From the NCBI RefSeq assembly GCF_000002995.4, contig NW_025062476.1, forward strand, positions 7,305,001 through 7,369,000: a stretch of 64,000 nucleotides of DNA. Direction: 5' to 3'. Positions 25,949 to 40,410 of the stretch are shown here, one piece after another (the stretch's first letter is position 1; each line of letters starts with the position of its first letter). The translations under genes and the position numbers were made by a program. The stretch comes from Brugia malayi. Taxonomy: Eukaryota > Nematoda > Chromadorea > Rhabditida > Onchocercidae. The notes beneath the pieces were generated by a model that saw only the letters and a list, made by a program, of their open reading frames with translations, had not been told where the DNA came from and searched no databases.

Positions 25949-28900
25949 TTTTTTCATTTTCTATGTAGTTAGTAACATTTATCAGTGCTAGATGTGATTA
26001 TGTTTATCTTTCTTAATTTCTTTAGAATATCAATTGCATGTTTTAGCCAGCTATAACTTTGAAAATTTTTCATAAGAATAGGGTTTTTTTTTTTCCGGAT
26101 GAGAATGATCAAATTGGAAATTAACAGTTTTTCAATTTAATTATTTTTATTTTTGTTGAGAATGTAATCATGTTGAAATAATTTTCAGCACAACTTCTTA
26201 TAGGCATTCATTCGGCTTTGATGTAAATGTTATGTGGATTAAAGTACTATTTTTTTCCGTAACAATTACTTTGCAGTGAACTGAAATAAGTAGTGCACAC
26301 TGCTAATCATAAGCGATTGCTTTCAAATTGTATCTATTTGATATGATAAAACCTTTTCAACCATATCTGGCTGTGAATATGCTGAATTGTTCTTCAGTAC
26401 AGGAAATTCATTCAGAATTGGAACAAAGTTTTCAATTTGAACTCTTGATAAAAGAAACGCAATCTTTCTCACTATCATAAATTATGGTATTAACGGAATA
26501 GTTTTATTAACAATTAATATAAAAAAACCAAAAGAATCCTTTAAGCATGCGAAAAAATCCTCAAAAAGTATCCACACTATCATTTTAATTTCATCAAAAT
26601 AATCCATAGGAATTGGGTTTTTTTCTTGTGCAAAATGCAAATGGAGCTTAATTATTTGGTCTCAATTCATAATATAAATCATTCTCAGTGGTATTAGCAA
26701 ATTTTATGCATTGAAAATTGGAATATCATTGTTATCACTAAAGTTTTAATTAAAAATTTTAAACCCATCAGTTTCATTCGTCTTTCCTCCATCATATCAG
26801 GATCATATTAGAATCAGAATATCATTTAAATCTTTAAATGCAAAATTTTTTACTTAACTAAAATTATTTAGTCTTCTTAATATTGATAATTCTATGATAA
26901 TAGTTGTGATAGGAATTGCCATGCTATGATATCTTTTGTTGCATTTCTGTTCTGGAATTTAATGAATCATTTAATCATTTTCATGATATTTGTGCAAATT
27001 TTTTATCAGCATAAGCTTTCTCATTTGTTTCCAATTTTGGATTAATTCTCTGTTTCAATTCAGATTTATTGAATTTATCATTGAAAAGTTATCTAAAGTT
27101 TTTCTAAGTAACGAAGTTTCTGAGTGAAATTTCAAAACTGGCTTTAAAATATTGATTCTAAAAGATAATTGTGAATGGAAACCTTACTCAAATATCTTAA
27201 TGTATGTTAACTGTTAATTGTTAAGCCACGTAAAACCAGTTGCTAAGTTTTGACTAAAAAAACAGTACTAATTCAATTAAAATTGAATAATTGCAGTATG
27301 GAATCACATAAGGCAACTTAAAAGAGAGATAATTTTAGGAGATCATGTAAGTGTTATTAAATTCTTGGTAATTGGAAACATTTTAATTCTCGATAAGATT
27401 TACACAAAAAGTTTTGAAAATTAAAGTTTTATTTTGCCTTCTTGAAAAATAGAAAAATTAAGAGTTAAATATGCAATAAAAAAATGCTGCAAATTTTTTT
27501 ACACATTTGTGTCTCTTTCCTTTCGTCTTTTTTTTTATATCCAACTTATTAAATCAATTAATAACTGTCTTCGCACAAATCATTTCCAGTTTTCTTCATA
27601 CCATGTTGACAAGCAATTAATTTTTAACTACTGAAGCAATTGTATTTTCAAAAAAAAAAATCCTCATTTTAATGCTTATTTGTTTAATGATTTATTTAAA
27701 AAAGAAAAGAATAAGAAATATTTGTAATTTATTATATATTTATGAAACTAACATAAAAGATGTAATGAAAAATACAGCACTTCTTTGAATTTTAAACTAC
27801 AAATTTTAAGTAAAAATTAATTGATTTTACTTTTAAAAAAGAAAGAAAATGATATGAATGATAAATATACAATGGATTAGAATTCTATACACAACTACAA
27901 GCGATAACAGATGTAATCGTAAAATTTCAATAAGAAAAAATATATCCAATTGAAAAAATGGATCAAAATAAAACAATAAAAATTTTTTTGGAGTTTAAAA
28001 TTATGGTGCAGAATTGAATTCCGGTGGCTCATTACAGCAAATTATTTGATATATATATATATAATAAATGATTACTCGAGTAGTCAGATTTTTTATTTAA
28101 TTCTGATTAACTATGTAAAAAAATAAAAAATAAAAAATGAACCGAAAGGCATATACTAATAAGGAAATGATAAATTTTTTAAATATTTGATGATAGTAAT
28201 AAATGATATGCTTATTGAAATCGAATTATTAAGAAACAGATTATTGATTACTGATCAATTATCGAAATATACAATAATAATTGATATGCTGATCAAAATT
28301 AAGTTTTTCAAAAGCAGGTTATTAATAACTGCTATCACTTTTATTGCTAAAATTTGAATAATAATGATTAAAATTGGAAATTTGTTTTCTTTTTTAAAAT
28401 ATCAACTAATTGCGATTGTACAAAGCTATTGGAAAAAGAACAAAATAATGAAATGCTATACAATTATGATTTTTTTTTTTTTTTGTTTTGCAATTTGATA
28501 GACTAATTATTCATTTTTATTTTTTTAGCGAATAACGAATGTTTTGTATTCTTTCCACTAATTTTTTCCTTCTTTTTTTGTTATTGCTAGTTTGATCGAC
28601 TAGTTAATTTTTTTCTTTTTCTTTGAAAAAATCAAAGCAAACTAATTACTTTTTTTTTCTTTAAGAATTGCTAGTTTATCTTTTTAGCTTATTATAGATG
28701 AAAAAAGAAGAAAAATTACATTTCTGAAATATATTCTGAAACTAATAAAGATATAAGGTGATAAGGATGATGGAAGTAACTGAAAATTGATGAAGACGCA
28801 TATAGTGATCAGAAATATATCGATTTAGAATTTTAATAATAAAATCTCATTCAATTATCGGAAAATTTATTCAGAGTAATATTGTCAAATAAAAATTTTT

Positions 28901-28976
28901 GAATTCCTTCAAGCAAAAATATTTACATGTTTATTAGTTAAAAATTAAAAAGGATGTAATTATAATTTGATGTAAA
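25949..28976. other. Convergent intergenic region between GTF2F1 and the SLC6 gene
   Basis: About 3 kb with no supported gene. It contains the two 3' UTRs, which converge. A minus-strand AATAAA (TTTATT at 28930-28935) lies about 42 bases past the transporter stop and is its likely polyadenylation signal. Confidence 0.6.
28930..28935 (-). terminator. Polyadenylation signal AATAAA of the SLC6 gene
   Basis: Canonical hexamer on the minus strand 42 bases beyond the TAA stop of the transporter. Confidence 0.55.
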
Positions 28977-31900
28977 TTACAATTGTTTTGCACAATCGCA
29001 ATCAATATATTCCATATCAACATCTTGCTGCTCAAAAGCAAGTGATGGTGGCAATCCGGTTTCTAAATCAGATGGTGGATGTAAACCACGTCTTAAACGC
29101 TGAAAATAGGCTAAAGAAATGTTAAATGATCTCAAAATTAAAGATTTATTTCAAACACTAATTAAACTTGTCTTTTTTTTGAATACAATAATTAATCATA
29201 GAGAAGATTTCAATAAGAATGATAATTACAGTAATGTAATTTATCAAGATCAAAAGTTAACATGAAAGTACAATAAAAAAAAACAAACTTCACTGGTGGA
29301 ACTGTCGAGATTGCTGGAAAAAAGGTAATAGATTGCATACCCTGGTATAACAACCATAGAACAAGAAGATAAAAAAAATCCAAATATTTCAGCCCAAACC
29401 GGAAAGCTTTCTCCGGTAGGATACTTTAACGGTTGATATTTGTAAATACAGAAGAAGAACAAAACCTAAAAAATCAATTAATCTTTTTTTTTTTTGATAC
29501 GAAGGAAAGAATAGAAAAAGAAGCGGCAAAAAGAAACAAGAAATCAAAAATTTCAAATATGAGAAAAAATCCGAACTCTTTTTTTCGAACCTCAACACAA
29601 AGTTACGTAATTTTAAAAAGATTGAAAATACTTAATCACTGAAAAGAATATAATACAAAAAGACTATACTGCTAAAAATTAAATAAAAATTTTGCGTAAG
29701 TTGTAAAACTTCACATGAATTAAAATACTTGAATTAGTAACATAAAAAATGACATAAATAATGTTTGTTTGTTACAATATGAAATTTACTGAAACTATAA
29801 TATTTAGTAAGCAAAAAAAGACTTACAGCAGTAACAAACGGTGTAATGAATTTCCAAACAATAATCCAGCATGCCCAAAGTTCTACACCAATCATTTCTT
29901 TTAAAGCATTACGTACTTTGTGTGCTCCTAAAAACAGGCCAAAAAATACAAATAAATTGAGTGCAAAAAATAAATAATAATTAATATATAATTCATTAGA
30001 ATGAAGTACATTAAACATTATCTATTAATTAAATATCATTTAACATATTACTTACCAAATCCCCATGAAAGTCCAGTAACTTCAAAAAATACGACAAATA
30101 ATAATGCAATACCACTAGCACCATATGCATCAAATAGAGTAAGCCAATATGAGCCAGCCTTTAATTTTATTCTCAATTTATTTTGATCTGATTTTGATTT
30201 GATCATTTTCATTCATCTAAGTTTAATTTGACAAACAAATTTATTTATAGTTTACACGCACCAATTTAACTGCTATAGGAATTATGTCTTAGAATATAAA
30301 TATTATAATTTATCTAAACAATGAAAATGATTCACCCAAAATGGTGTGATTTAGTGTCATTTACCTACAGTATAAACAACGATCTTTACAGTATACGCAT
30401 ATGAAAATCTGCTTAATGCACATATGCTAAGTAAGCATAAATTTATTTGCCACAGGAATCACAATTTACAACATAAATATCAAATATAATAATAAAAATA
30501 TTGGAATCTAATCTACCTACAGTATGTACACATTGAAATCTTCACAGTAACTATACTAACCTACAGTATAAAATTGGTTTTTCTACAGTATGAGCACAAT
30601 TCGCCTAAGTATATAAACATAAACAAAAAGGTCTGTTTATTGTATGAAAATCTGTTTAATTTGCAATAGAAGTTGAACTGTTAAGAAGTTTTTTTCTTTT
30701 TTGAAAAAGGACTTTTGGAAAACATGAAGATGTCTCAAAATATAAACATATCTTTTTATAATAAAATACAAATATATTGTTTGCAGAGGAATGTTATTAT
30801 ATTAGTATAGAACACCCATTATGAATAATTTTTCCTTTTAAAATATTTCATTAGTTATTTAAAATCTTACGTAAGTAACCATTGGGATGCCAAGAATGAA
30901 GAAGAACAGACAAGTAAAAGCAAGTGAAGTTTTCTTGTATTTGCGTAAAAAATGTGGGAAAACATCTTCAAGGGCGGTGTATAAACCTTCCAACATGCAA
31001 ATCTGAAATTTCATTAAATTGTGCTAATTTTTATTGTTTGAAATATTTACGGTATGGAATGCACTTACAAATTACTAACCTGACTATCTAGGCCAAGGAT
31101 TGTAATCATCAAGAAGAACAACATGGACCAAAGTTGTTTAAGAGGAAGATTACTGGCTACTTCGGGATATGCTAAGAATGCTAAACCTGGTCCTGTAATG
31201 GAATATTAAATTTTATGACTTATCAGTTAAGCTAATGTTACATTTGAATTCGAAAAATTACTCATATAAAAATAAATGGTAGTTCATTGTCATTTTAGCC
31301 AAATGATTTGATCGTCTATGTCTCCGATGTGATGCAATTGTTCTTTTAAAATGCTACGAATTTACTTAAATTAATTAGACGAGAAAGATTTGAAACCTGG
31401 TTTAACAATTTCAGCAATATTTTTATCAACAATAACCGACATGTAGCCAAGGATGGAAAAAACAACGAAGCCTAAAAAAACACTGTATAATTCAGTTATT
31501 ATTACTGAATTGCTTACTACTTCAAACATACACTTATCTAGCTTTATAAGAAATCTTTGTAGGCCGGAAAAGAGATTTCAGAATTGTGTTGCATAAGCTA
31601 AGGGAAATAGCTTTAGAGCAAAGATAAGGACAAAGTTTAATATTGACAAGAATTATTCCAACGCTGTTAACACTGGCTAAAAGTAATTAAAAGAGTAAAT
31701 TTATATCTTTCCTATATGAGTGCTTGCTTAGTCATATATATGGAATGAATATGGATTATTTGTTCCTTTCCTTATACTTTTATAATCTAAGCATAGAAAA
31801 AATAGAATATTCTAAAAAAAACAAAAAAAAAAACAAAAAAAAAAAACAAAATTCTATCAGATTTACCAGCAATTAAACTTGTAGATCCATTTATGATGCA

Positions 31901-34900
31901 CATAATAAACCCATCTCTGCAAATAATTTTCATTTTTGAAAAAATTGAAAAATTTTTTTCAAAATTGACAATGCATAAATAATGCATAAGTCAAAATTGA
32001 CAATGCATCAAGCAAAGAATGACGATAAAATTCAAAAAGAAAAAAAAAATTATTAAAAAACTTAGTGACAATAATCTGAATTTTCATTTTTGTGATATTA
32101 TTGCTAGTTCCTATTACTATTATTATATTTACCTGAAGCAATTATGAGATTTCTTATTATGCGATCCCAGCGCAATCAGTGTCCCGAATCCTACTCCATA
32201 TGAGTAAAATACCTGAAAATAAGTGAAGGTTGGATATTATATTGCAATATCATTATTTACTAGTTTAATGTTATTGGTTACTATTGATATTATAATTATC
32301 ACCATTATTATTTATTAATGATATTAATATTATTATTATTTGCTATTGTTATTTGTTATTGCTTATTGTTAATTTTATTCGCTATTGTTGTTATTTATTT
32401 TTATTTACCATGCTTATTTTTATCTTTCAAGCAAATCAAAAAATATTTATTGATAGATTATGATTTTTAAAATTTGATGAATAAAAAAATTTATGAAGAT
32501 TGTCTTCATGGACGGATTATTGGGGAGAAGAAGAGAAAAAAATAAATGAAAAAAAAAAGATGCAAAGAGAGAGAGTACTGATCGTCCATTAAAAAAGAAT
32601 AACAGGTGGACAAAGATGAACATGAACTATCCATCAAAACAGATGAAAGTGTAAGGTATAATCACAACAGATAATAGCTGTGATACACTGATTGATCTAT
32701 CAGATATAACTATTTTATTTATGATATTAGCAAACATTTTCAGAATACTTATTCATGTACAACCATTACTGCTATATTAATTGTATTAGATAAATTGTTG
32801 CGCTAGGAATAAGATTAAAACTTAGAATAATAGCAAAATAATACTATTAATCCATTTGTATCAGTAACTCATGCTGAAACAATTGCAGTTGCATTCTTAT
32901 TGTGGAAAATAAAGTTCAACTTTTTGAAATGTTTGAGAAAAGTGATGCCACACTTATGGTTAGCAGAAAAAGTAGGAAAAATAATTCATATAAATTAATT
33001 TAAAATACGAGATTATGATGATGAGGATGATGATTTCATTGGATGACAATGGTAATAATGATGGTGATATTGATCACGATAGTGGTAATAATGATGATGA
33101 TTGCGAGTTATGATGATGTATACCTGAGTGCCAGCATCTTTCCATACCGTAATATCCCATAATTTTGTTGCGTTAGGTGTTAGGTAAAAATAAATGCCAA
33201 CTTCAGCGCCCGGCAATGTTAAACCACGAACAAGCAAAATTGCCAGCATGAAATACGGTGATAACGCGCAAAAATACACAAACTGCAATAGAAAAAAGTG
33301 TTTTTTTTTAAACAATTTAAATGTCTATTCCATTTCCTTAAAAAAAAAAAGAAAAAAATAGATAATCCTTTTTTTTTTTTTTTTTTTTAAATAATGATTC
33401 GAAATTGTTGCTAAATTGCTGAAGAGAATGTATAATTCTGAAGCTGAAAAGATGAAGAATATGCGGAAAAAATATATAAATATACATATCAAAGATTTCT
33501 CTGAAAATAATCATTGCCAAAATTTATGAACATTTCAAGCGTTAATCAAATTATAATAAGTGCAAGAGGCCAAATTCCTAGTAAGTAATTCTTTGTATAA
33601 TGAATGAATATTGGATCTGTTAAAAATATTGGAAAAATTGAAGAAAAAGGAAAAAAAACAAGAAGTATAATTGCACCGTAAGACAGACCATAACAATAAG
33701 GAAAACTATAATTGTTTATCGTAAGATAGAGTTGTAATCGCTGAAATGCTGAATATTTTGTTTCAAAAATTTTTGAATCACTTACTATACTTTTCAAAAG
33801 ATTTAAAAATGATAATGAGAACATGTAGTTGAATGTGAATATATATTTAGTTGAACATATAATTTAAAGAATTGATTGAAAGCAAACGTCGCCGTAAATT
33901 AGAAGTTCCTAAAGTTATTAGAATCCATTATCCTTCAAGATGAACTTCTGATGAAAATGATTTAGGTGTACCATTTCTTTTTTTCATTTTAAACAAAAAC
34001 AATTTTGGTGAAGTATATCTATTCACGTGTTACATCTATTCATGTACAAATCAATGATTTGTTATCAAAAAGATACCAAATCTTAATATCAACAATTATT
34101 TTTCCTTTATTTCTCTTCTATTTATGATTCAATTAAGCGTCCCAGAATTGTTATTTTGCCCTATGTTTCTATCATTATTAACATTAACACCTTAAAATAT
34201 ATTTTATTGGAATTAGAATATTTCATCCTATTTCCTATAAAAGGAAAAAAAAATTATGATTTTATTGTTAAGAAAAATTTTATAGTGCTCGAGGAGTTTT
34301 AAATTCAATTGACGCTCGGCAATATTTCAAACATTCACGAAATTTAAAACTTCAAAATATTCACACACATGCACACATACAGCACGTACATACGTATAAA
34401 AAAATGTGACAGCCTATTTTTTTTTTTTTTTTTCAAATTTCGTTTTTACAGCCATAAATTGGTGACGAAGATAGTTGCAGATAAGAAATGAAATGTTGCG
34501 ATTTCGAAAAATATTTCACTAATTGATAACTATCATTGATCCTTTTTCTTAAATGTAATCACAGGATTTTTATTTTATGATATGTCTTTTATGTCTTCAA
34601 TTTCATTTTTTTTTTTTTCATAAATGTGATTTTTTTTTTTCTTTTCCAAAAAAACTCAATCTCAAAAGTTACCTGCCATCTTTGGCAAATTGTTTAGAGG
34701 ATCAATAAATTCGTCGGCTATATATTGTATGCGTGCGTTGAACAATACCGAATGAATGAATGAATGGAATGCTTAGTGTCCAGCAGCTCAGATTGCTTGC
34801 TACAAACTGTCCTCTCTTAACTAATTCAAAAAAATTAAAAAAAAAACTTTTTTCTTGTTTGTCAAATTGATCAAATATTCCTATAAAATAAAAAAAAAAA

Positions 34901-37900
34901 AAAAAAAACTGCTTTAACTATTAGTAAATTTTTCATTTTTGCGTGCTAATTTTTAAACTACCTTACTACTTATTGCTTATTACAACGAACCGTACATTTG
35001 TCCTAATTTAATATTCTAGAAATGGAAAAGTACCAGAAAATCAGCAATTGCTTGGCCGAAAAAAATGCAAAATAGGCCATTACGTAATCCTGTGAAACAA
35101 CTCCGCTGAAAAGTTCGTACATAAATTGAAATTTGTTTAAAATTTTGAGAAAACAGTACTTATTTTGCAGCATATTTTTATTTAATTTAACACCGATCAC
35201 AAGACCTAAATCATTAAAGATGTAATACAAGCAGAGGGAGAAGAAAATAATATTTTATATTTTTATTATCTATGCCAGATTTCTCTAGTAATATTAATTA
35301 ATTTCTCTCTTTTTTTTGATCTTGTTTACCTTACGAGCTTGTGTAATGCCTTTCCAAAGTGCGAAGTACACGATGATCCATGACAGTGTCATTATTCCGA
35401 GAAGCTCCCATTGAATTCCACCAAAGCTTGATATCGAATCGGTTTGCATCAGCACTCGTCGTCTGCAAAACAAAAAAAGAATTAATTTTTTTTAAGATGC
35501 ATTTAGCAATTTAAATCAATATTTGGATGCTATCAAAAATATGAAATATTAAATTGAAAAGGAAAAAAAGAAGTAATTTATTAAAATTCTGTTAGCTTGC
35601 AGTTGAAATATTTCAACTAACTCCCAGTATTGCTCAACGCTCGTTTCAGTAGTTAAATTATATTTGGACAAATTTGCAATAATTTCAGATATCACTGTTG
35701 CATCTTCACGTCCAGTTATGCAAGTTTTATCATTCCTGAGAAAAATTACGAATAAAACTTTAAAGGAAGTTAAATAAATACATGAAAAAAATGCACATAC
35801 ATGTATTTCCATATATTACCTAAAAAAGTTTTAAATAACTAATTAAAAAGATGGAAAAAATGTCCAACATATATCAATCATTCAGCAAAATATAGATTAA
35901 AAATATTAAACATATGCATCGAGAAAGGTGATAATAGTAAGACCTATCAAAAAAATACCGTATTCATTACGATGGACAGCGACAAAGTAAATAATAAAAA
36001 GTTACCGTATGCACCGGGATAGGTTATGATAAATTATGATAAATTGAACATTCAAAAAGTTACCGTATCCTCCAAGACAGATTACAAAAATACGAATAAT
36101 GAAAAACGAATAACTTACCACCAGTTGTTGCATGTCTCCCATGGAAAGACTGATGACAACGAATTGATCATATAGAAGATGGACCAACTTGATATAACGC
36201 AAAAATATGCGATGCACATAAATGCAATCACAACATTACCGATACCAACACCTGTACAAAGAATCAGATGAAAATATGATAATTACAATTGATTACAATA
36301 TTAATTTGATTAACCTTTAAATAAGGGACATAAATTCCAAATTTCCATAGCGCCACGTTGTGCATACTGCCCTATTGTAATTTCCATAATAAACACAGGT
36401 AATGCGCCAAGTGAGAAAAATATTATGTAAACAACCAAGAATGAACCTGTCAAATTAACAAAAAATCATAAAAACTTTTTTTAATAAACAATTCATCAAA
36501 TTATTTCACAAATGTTTATTCATTATGTTAAAATTAAACATCAAATTCGATTATCAAAAAATGATTATTGGAATATGAAATAAAATAAAAATAATAAATG
36601 ATCATCAAAAAAAGAAAGAAAAAATGAAAATAAAAATAAAAGAAAACGAACCACCGCCATTTTTAAAACATAAATATGGAAATCTCCATACATTGCCTAA
36701 AAAATTCTCAAATAATTAATTTAAAAAAGGAAAACTGTTTAACATATATTCAGCAAAATAAATATCCCTTTGGTATTTTCTGTAAAAAGTTAGCTGAAAA
36801 AATTAATAATTTTATTACATCAATACTGACTTTTCATTCATTTAATACGATAATTGCTCATAAATATGATAACTTAAAATCATGAATAAATAGCAACATT
36901 GTTCAAAATAAAAGTATATCTTGGTTTATTTGAAATTCTCCTCCAAATATATATCTGTGACATTTGAAAAATTTTTACTTATTTCGAGATTCTAAAAAAA
37001 ATTTTAAAAAAAAACCCAAAAAAATTTTTATTTGCTTTTTCTAAAATCACACACTTAACATTATTAATAAATTAATATCTAACTTAGTAATATATCTTTA
37101 TCTCACTTTTACTCTTTCTTATCAATCTTACCTAATCCAACAGCGTATGCGATCATTGACATGATAAAATCGAGTGGACCCGACCATTGATCTCTTTCTG
37201 TTGTCATAGATTTTTTTTTTTTCCTACTTTTATCAGCATTCTCAGGCATCGATTTTTTTTCCTCAAAGCTAATCGACATATCTCTATCTTTTTCATCTGC
37301 TTTCAAACCCTCGGTGAGGCTTGTCATACCTGAAAATGATATTTTCTAATTGTTTTGCAGAATAAATAAAAGAAATAATGGAATCAAAATGAAATTACCA
37401 TCATAAATTAGCATCTAAAATCATTAAAATATGCTGCTTGTCTCTTTTATTATTGATTTCAACAAAATTTGAAACAAATTATTCGTCGCTTTATTGGAAA
37501 AAGTTTTTTTTTTATTTGAAAAAAATAATAAAAAGAATATTTTAAAGCAAAAAAAAATTCTTCATATTTGCTTTGCATAATATGCGCTCTAAGAGAGAAT
37601 GTTTATGCATTTAGTATATTAAAAAAAATAAAAACTTGGATAAATTTCATTTTTTCCTATTCTCTCTCTCCCTCTCTTTCTTCCATTATTGTGAAATAAA
37701 AAATTGATAACGCATAAATAATTTCGAAGCGAAATTTTAAACAAAAATTTTATTAAACAACAAAATATGTTAATTTCACCTTTTTTTTGAATCATTTTAT
37801 AGACTGAGGAAAAAAAGGAAATTTTCCATACTGTAGAAATATTTTGCTAATATTTTCGAAATATAAATTAGTAATAGTTTGAAAGAGAAATTTTAATCAT

Positions 37901-39313
37901 TGTATGAAAGTAAAAATGACAAATTTCATACCCATACATTATTAAAATTGGTATTTTGAAATGTTTTCAGTGGAATGAAAAATTAAAACTGTAAAGAAAC
38001 GAAGAAATTTCTTGGCGTTTAATCAAATTGCTATTATAGAACATATACATTTTTCCCCATGATCAAATTAAAATGTCATATTGTTGAATTGGACTTATTG
38101 AAGTATTTGCAACGCAATCAATTAATGGAAACATTTCCGCAATCATTGACTAATCAAATTACTTCCAATTATCAATGAACATTTAGGATAAGTCATGCAG
38201 AATCATATCATTCCATCAAGGTAATTTCAATTAATAAAACGAACTAATGATAAAAGAGTTAAAATTACTGGAAATATTACCAGCGAATACCTATCAAACC
38301 TATCAAAGGTATTACGATAGGACAGTTTAAATTTATTAAAAGCACTACGACAGAATAATTATGGCGCTCTAAAAGTGTTGACGTAAGATAATCAAGGTCT
38401 CTTAAAAGTACTGCCATAGGGTAATTAGAGTTCATTAAAATCTTGATGATGGAGTTAATTATCCTATTTTTATACTTTTGACAAATCTTATTGTTCTATC
38501 GTAAAGCTTCTAGAAAATCTTAACAACCTCATAACAGTTTTACCAAATTTCTATTACAATACTCTTGATAAAATCTTGATTGCTCTTTATTAATGCTTCT
38601 AATAAAGTTTAAAGCACTGCATTTTTTCAAAATCAAATATTTGCAAAAAAGGAAAAAATCTACCAGAATTGGTAGAATAGCAATGAAAAAAAAAAAAAGA
38701 AAATAAGTAATTTTTATTTTTGAAAAAGAAAAACACAAAGAGCAAGAAACATTTTTTTTTTTTTTTAAAGAAGCCATTGGGTGAAACGTTTGAGCAAATG
38801 ATTCATTCAAATAATTACAATAAAATTTTTAATTTTATCCTTTTTCTTTGTTCTTTTCTTTGCAAAATATTTTTAAACTATTTGCATAATTAAATAAGTT
38901 AAAAATTTTTATAGTAAAACTAAAACACACCAAAAAAAGATGATGGCAAGTTCTTAACGATTAGAACGTAAGAAAATGAGGAAATGAGAAACGATGTATA
39001 AAACTGATAATTTAATAATTTGTTAGTGAAATGAGGGAGAGAGAGAGAAAAAAAAAGAGATATCAATAAAAATTTTTTTTTGTAAATAATTTGTATAGAA
39101 AAGAAGTAAATAAATAAACCACTGAGAAATGATTTATTTTTTTACAAAAGATCATTTGGAAAATTGAAATTTGAGAAAAATTCATTCGTTTTTATTTAAC
39201 TAAAATGAGAGAAAAAGAAAGTCTCGTCTTTTGTTTATCAAAATATTTTGATAAAATAATCATTTTTGTCCCAATACAGTTAATAAATTATACTTACAAG
39301 TGTGGTTTGGCAT
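28977..39313 (-). CDS. SLC6-family Na+/Cl- dependent neurotransmitter or osmolyte transporter, 17 exons
   Basis: Exons 5' to 3' on the minus strand: 39298-39313, 37132-37329, 36652-36696, 36315-36446, 36119-36251, 35622-35735, 35330-35462, 33124-33282, 32133-32212, 31867-31916, 31397-31471, 31080-31192, 30871-31002, 30056-30158, 29827-29927, 29289-29465 and 28977-29099. They give 627 residues, in phase throughout and of usual length. Twelve helices fit. TM1 has [14 protein letters not shown] and NGGG. The EL2 disulfide pair is CNNWWNDKTC, followed by N-glycosylation sites NLS and NLT. TM6 has [15 protein letters not shown] (Cl-/Na+ ligands Q and S), TM7 has INGSTS, and TM8 has LGLDSQ (Na2 site). 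TM5-TM6 ([26 protein letters not shown]) resemble the GABA/betaine/taurine/creatine branch, but the substrate cannot be read from sequence. Exon 1 encodes only MPNHT; it has a strong GTAAGT donor and the right phase, but could be replaced by another first exon. Confidence 0.95.
38301..38580. repeat. Diverged 32-33 base repeat units in direct and then inverted orientation
   Basis: Units related to TAAAAGTACTACGATAGG followed by ATAATTA recur near 38301, 38336, 38368, 38401 and, more weakly, 38433. From about 38460 to 38580 the same unit recurs on the opposite strand (for example TCTATCGTAAAGCTTCTAG). Individual units differ at several positions. The array lies in intron 1 of the SLC6 gene and could form a long imperfect hairpin. 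Confidence 0.6.
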
Positions 39314-39504
39314 TTTTTATTTACGAGTACTTATTATTCTTTTAGAAAAAAATAAAAAATTGGAATAATTTCTATTTTGTATTTTGCACCTTTCATTTGA
39401 TCAAATATTTGAATGACAGCTAGATTAATATTACAGCTGACAATGGATTTTTAGCAAATTTCTATTGACATAATTTTTACACTGCAAAAGTTCTTTGAGC
39501 CAAG

Positions 39505-39675
39505 AATTGAGCATCTCTAACCTCGAAAACTTCTTAAACTCAAATTAAATTTGTCCTGAAATTGCCTATCATCTCTGATCCTAAACTTTTCTTAAGTTAA
39601 TGATTGGGTTGAACAACTCTAATCTCAAAATTTCCTTAAGCCGAAAATAAAACATCTCTAGCCTTGAAAGTCGAT
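39505..39675. repeat. Diverged tandem units beginning CATCTCTAA
   Basis: Four copies of a related segment start near 39509, 39570, 39616 and 39650 (CATCTCTAACCTCGAAAAC, CATCTCTGATCCTAAAC, CAACTCTAATCTCAAAA, CATCTCTAGCCTTGAAAG). The first three continue with a variant of TTCTTAA. Spacing is uneven (34-61 bases). Confidence 0.55.
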
Positions 39676-40206
39676 CAAATACTTTAGCGCTAGGCTTTAT
39701 CTCATAGTAGTTATATATTAAATTGAGCTTTTTCATATTAGCAAATTGATCTATTTTTACAGTAATATTGTCTAGCAGTTAGGCGGCAAAGATAAGTAAG
39801 TAGAGATGAAGGAAAATTTTGCCAGAAATCAAATTCACCTAAGCTCCAAACTTTAAAAACATCTTACGCTTCATAGTTGAACAAAAATAAATTTGCTTTT
39901 TTTAGTTTTGTTATGCTTAAAAAAGTTTTTTTTTTTTTTTTCTAGATATATGGAAATAATAGAGCTTAATAAAATGACAAGTATTTTGAAAAATTCGCAA
40001 AATGCTTATTTCATCACTAAAATAAAATAAATATTATAATTTGAATTAAATACAACAATTAGAAATTCAACTAATAATAATATTGCATTGTGAGAAAAAA
40101 TGGAGCAAAATTAATAAGCAATTAAAATTATAATTTTGATTATATTGCTTAACAATAGATAGCTAGAATTAAAATTCGAAGAATGGATATTATTCTAATC
40201 ATCTAT

Positions 40207-40410
40207 AAACCTTTGAAATAAGAAATAAAATTTAAATCAAAATTTAACATACAATACAGATTAATCGATGGTTTAAAATTTATTATCAACTGAGAATAGA
40301 ATTCAAATCACTGTTCTGAAACAAGAATAAAGTTAACTATAGAAGGATGATCCAACCAATTTGAAATAGAATTCAAATTATATTTTGAAATAAGAATTAA
40401 ATTTTAGTCT
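40207..40410. repeat. Diverged repeats of TTTGAAATAAGAATTAAA type
   Basis: Related A-rich segments recur about five times (TTTGAAATAAGAAATAAAA, GAGAATAGAATTCAAAT, CTGAAACAAGAATAAAG, TTTGAAATAGAATTCAAA, TTTGAAATAAGAATTAAA). The composition is simple, so part of the similarity may be chance. Confidence 0.4.
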
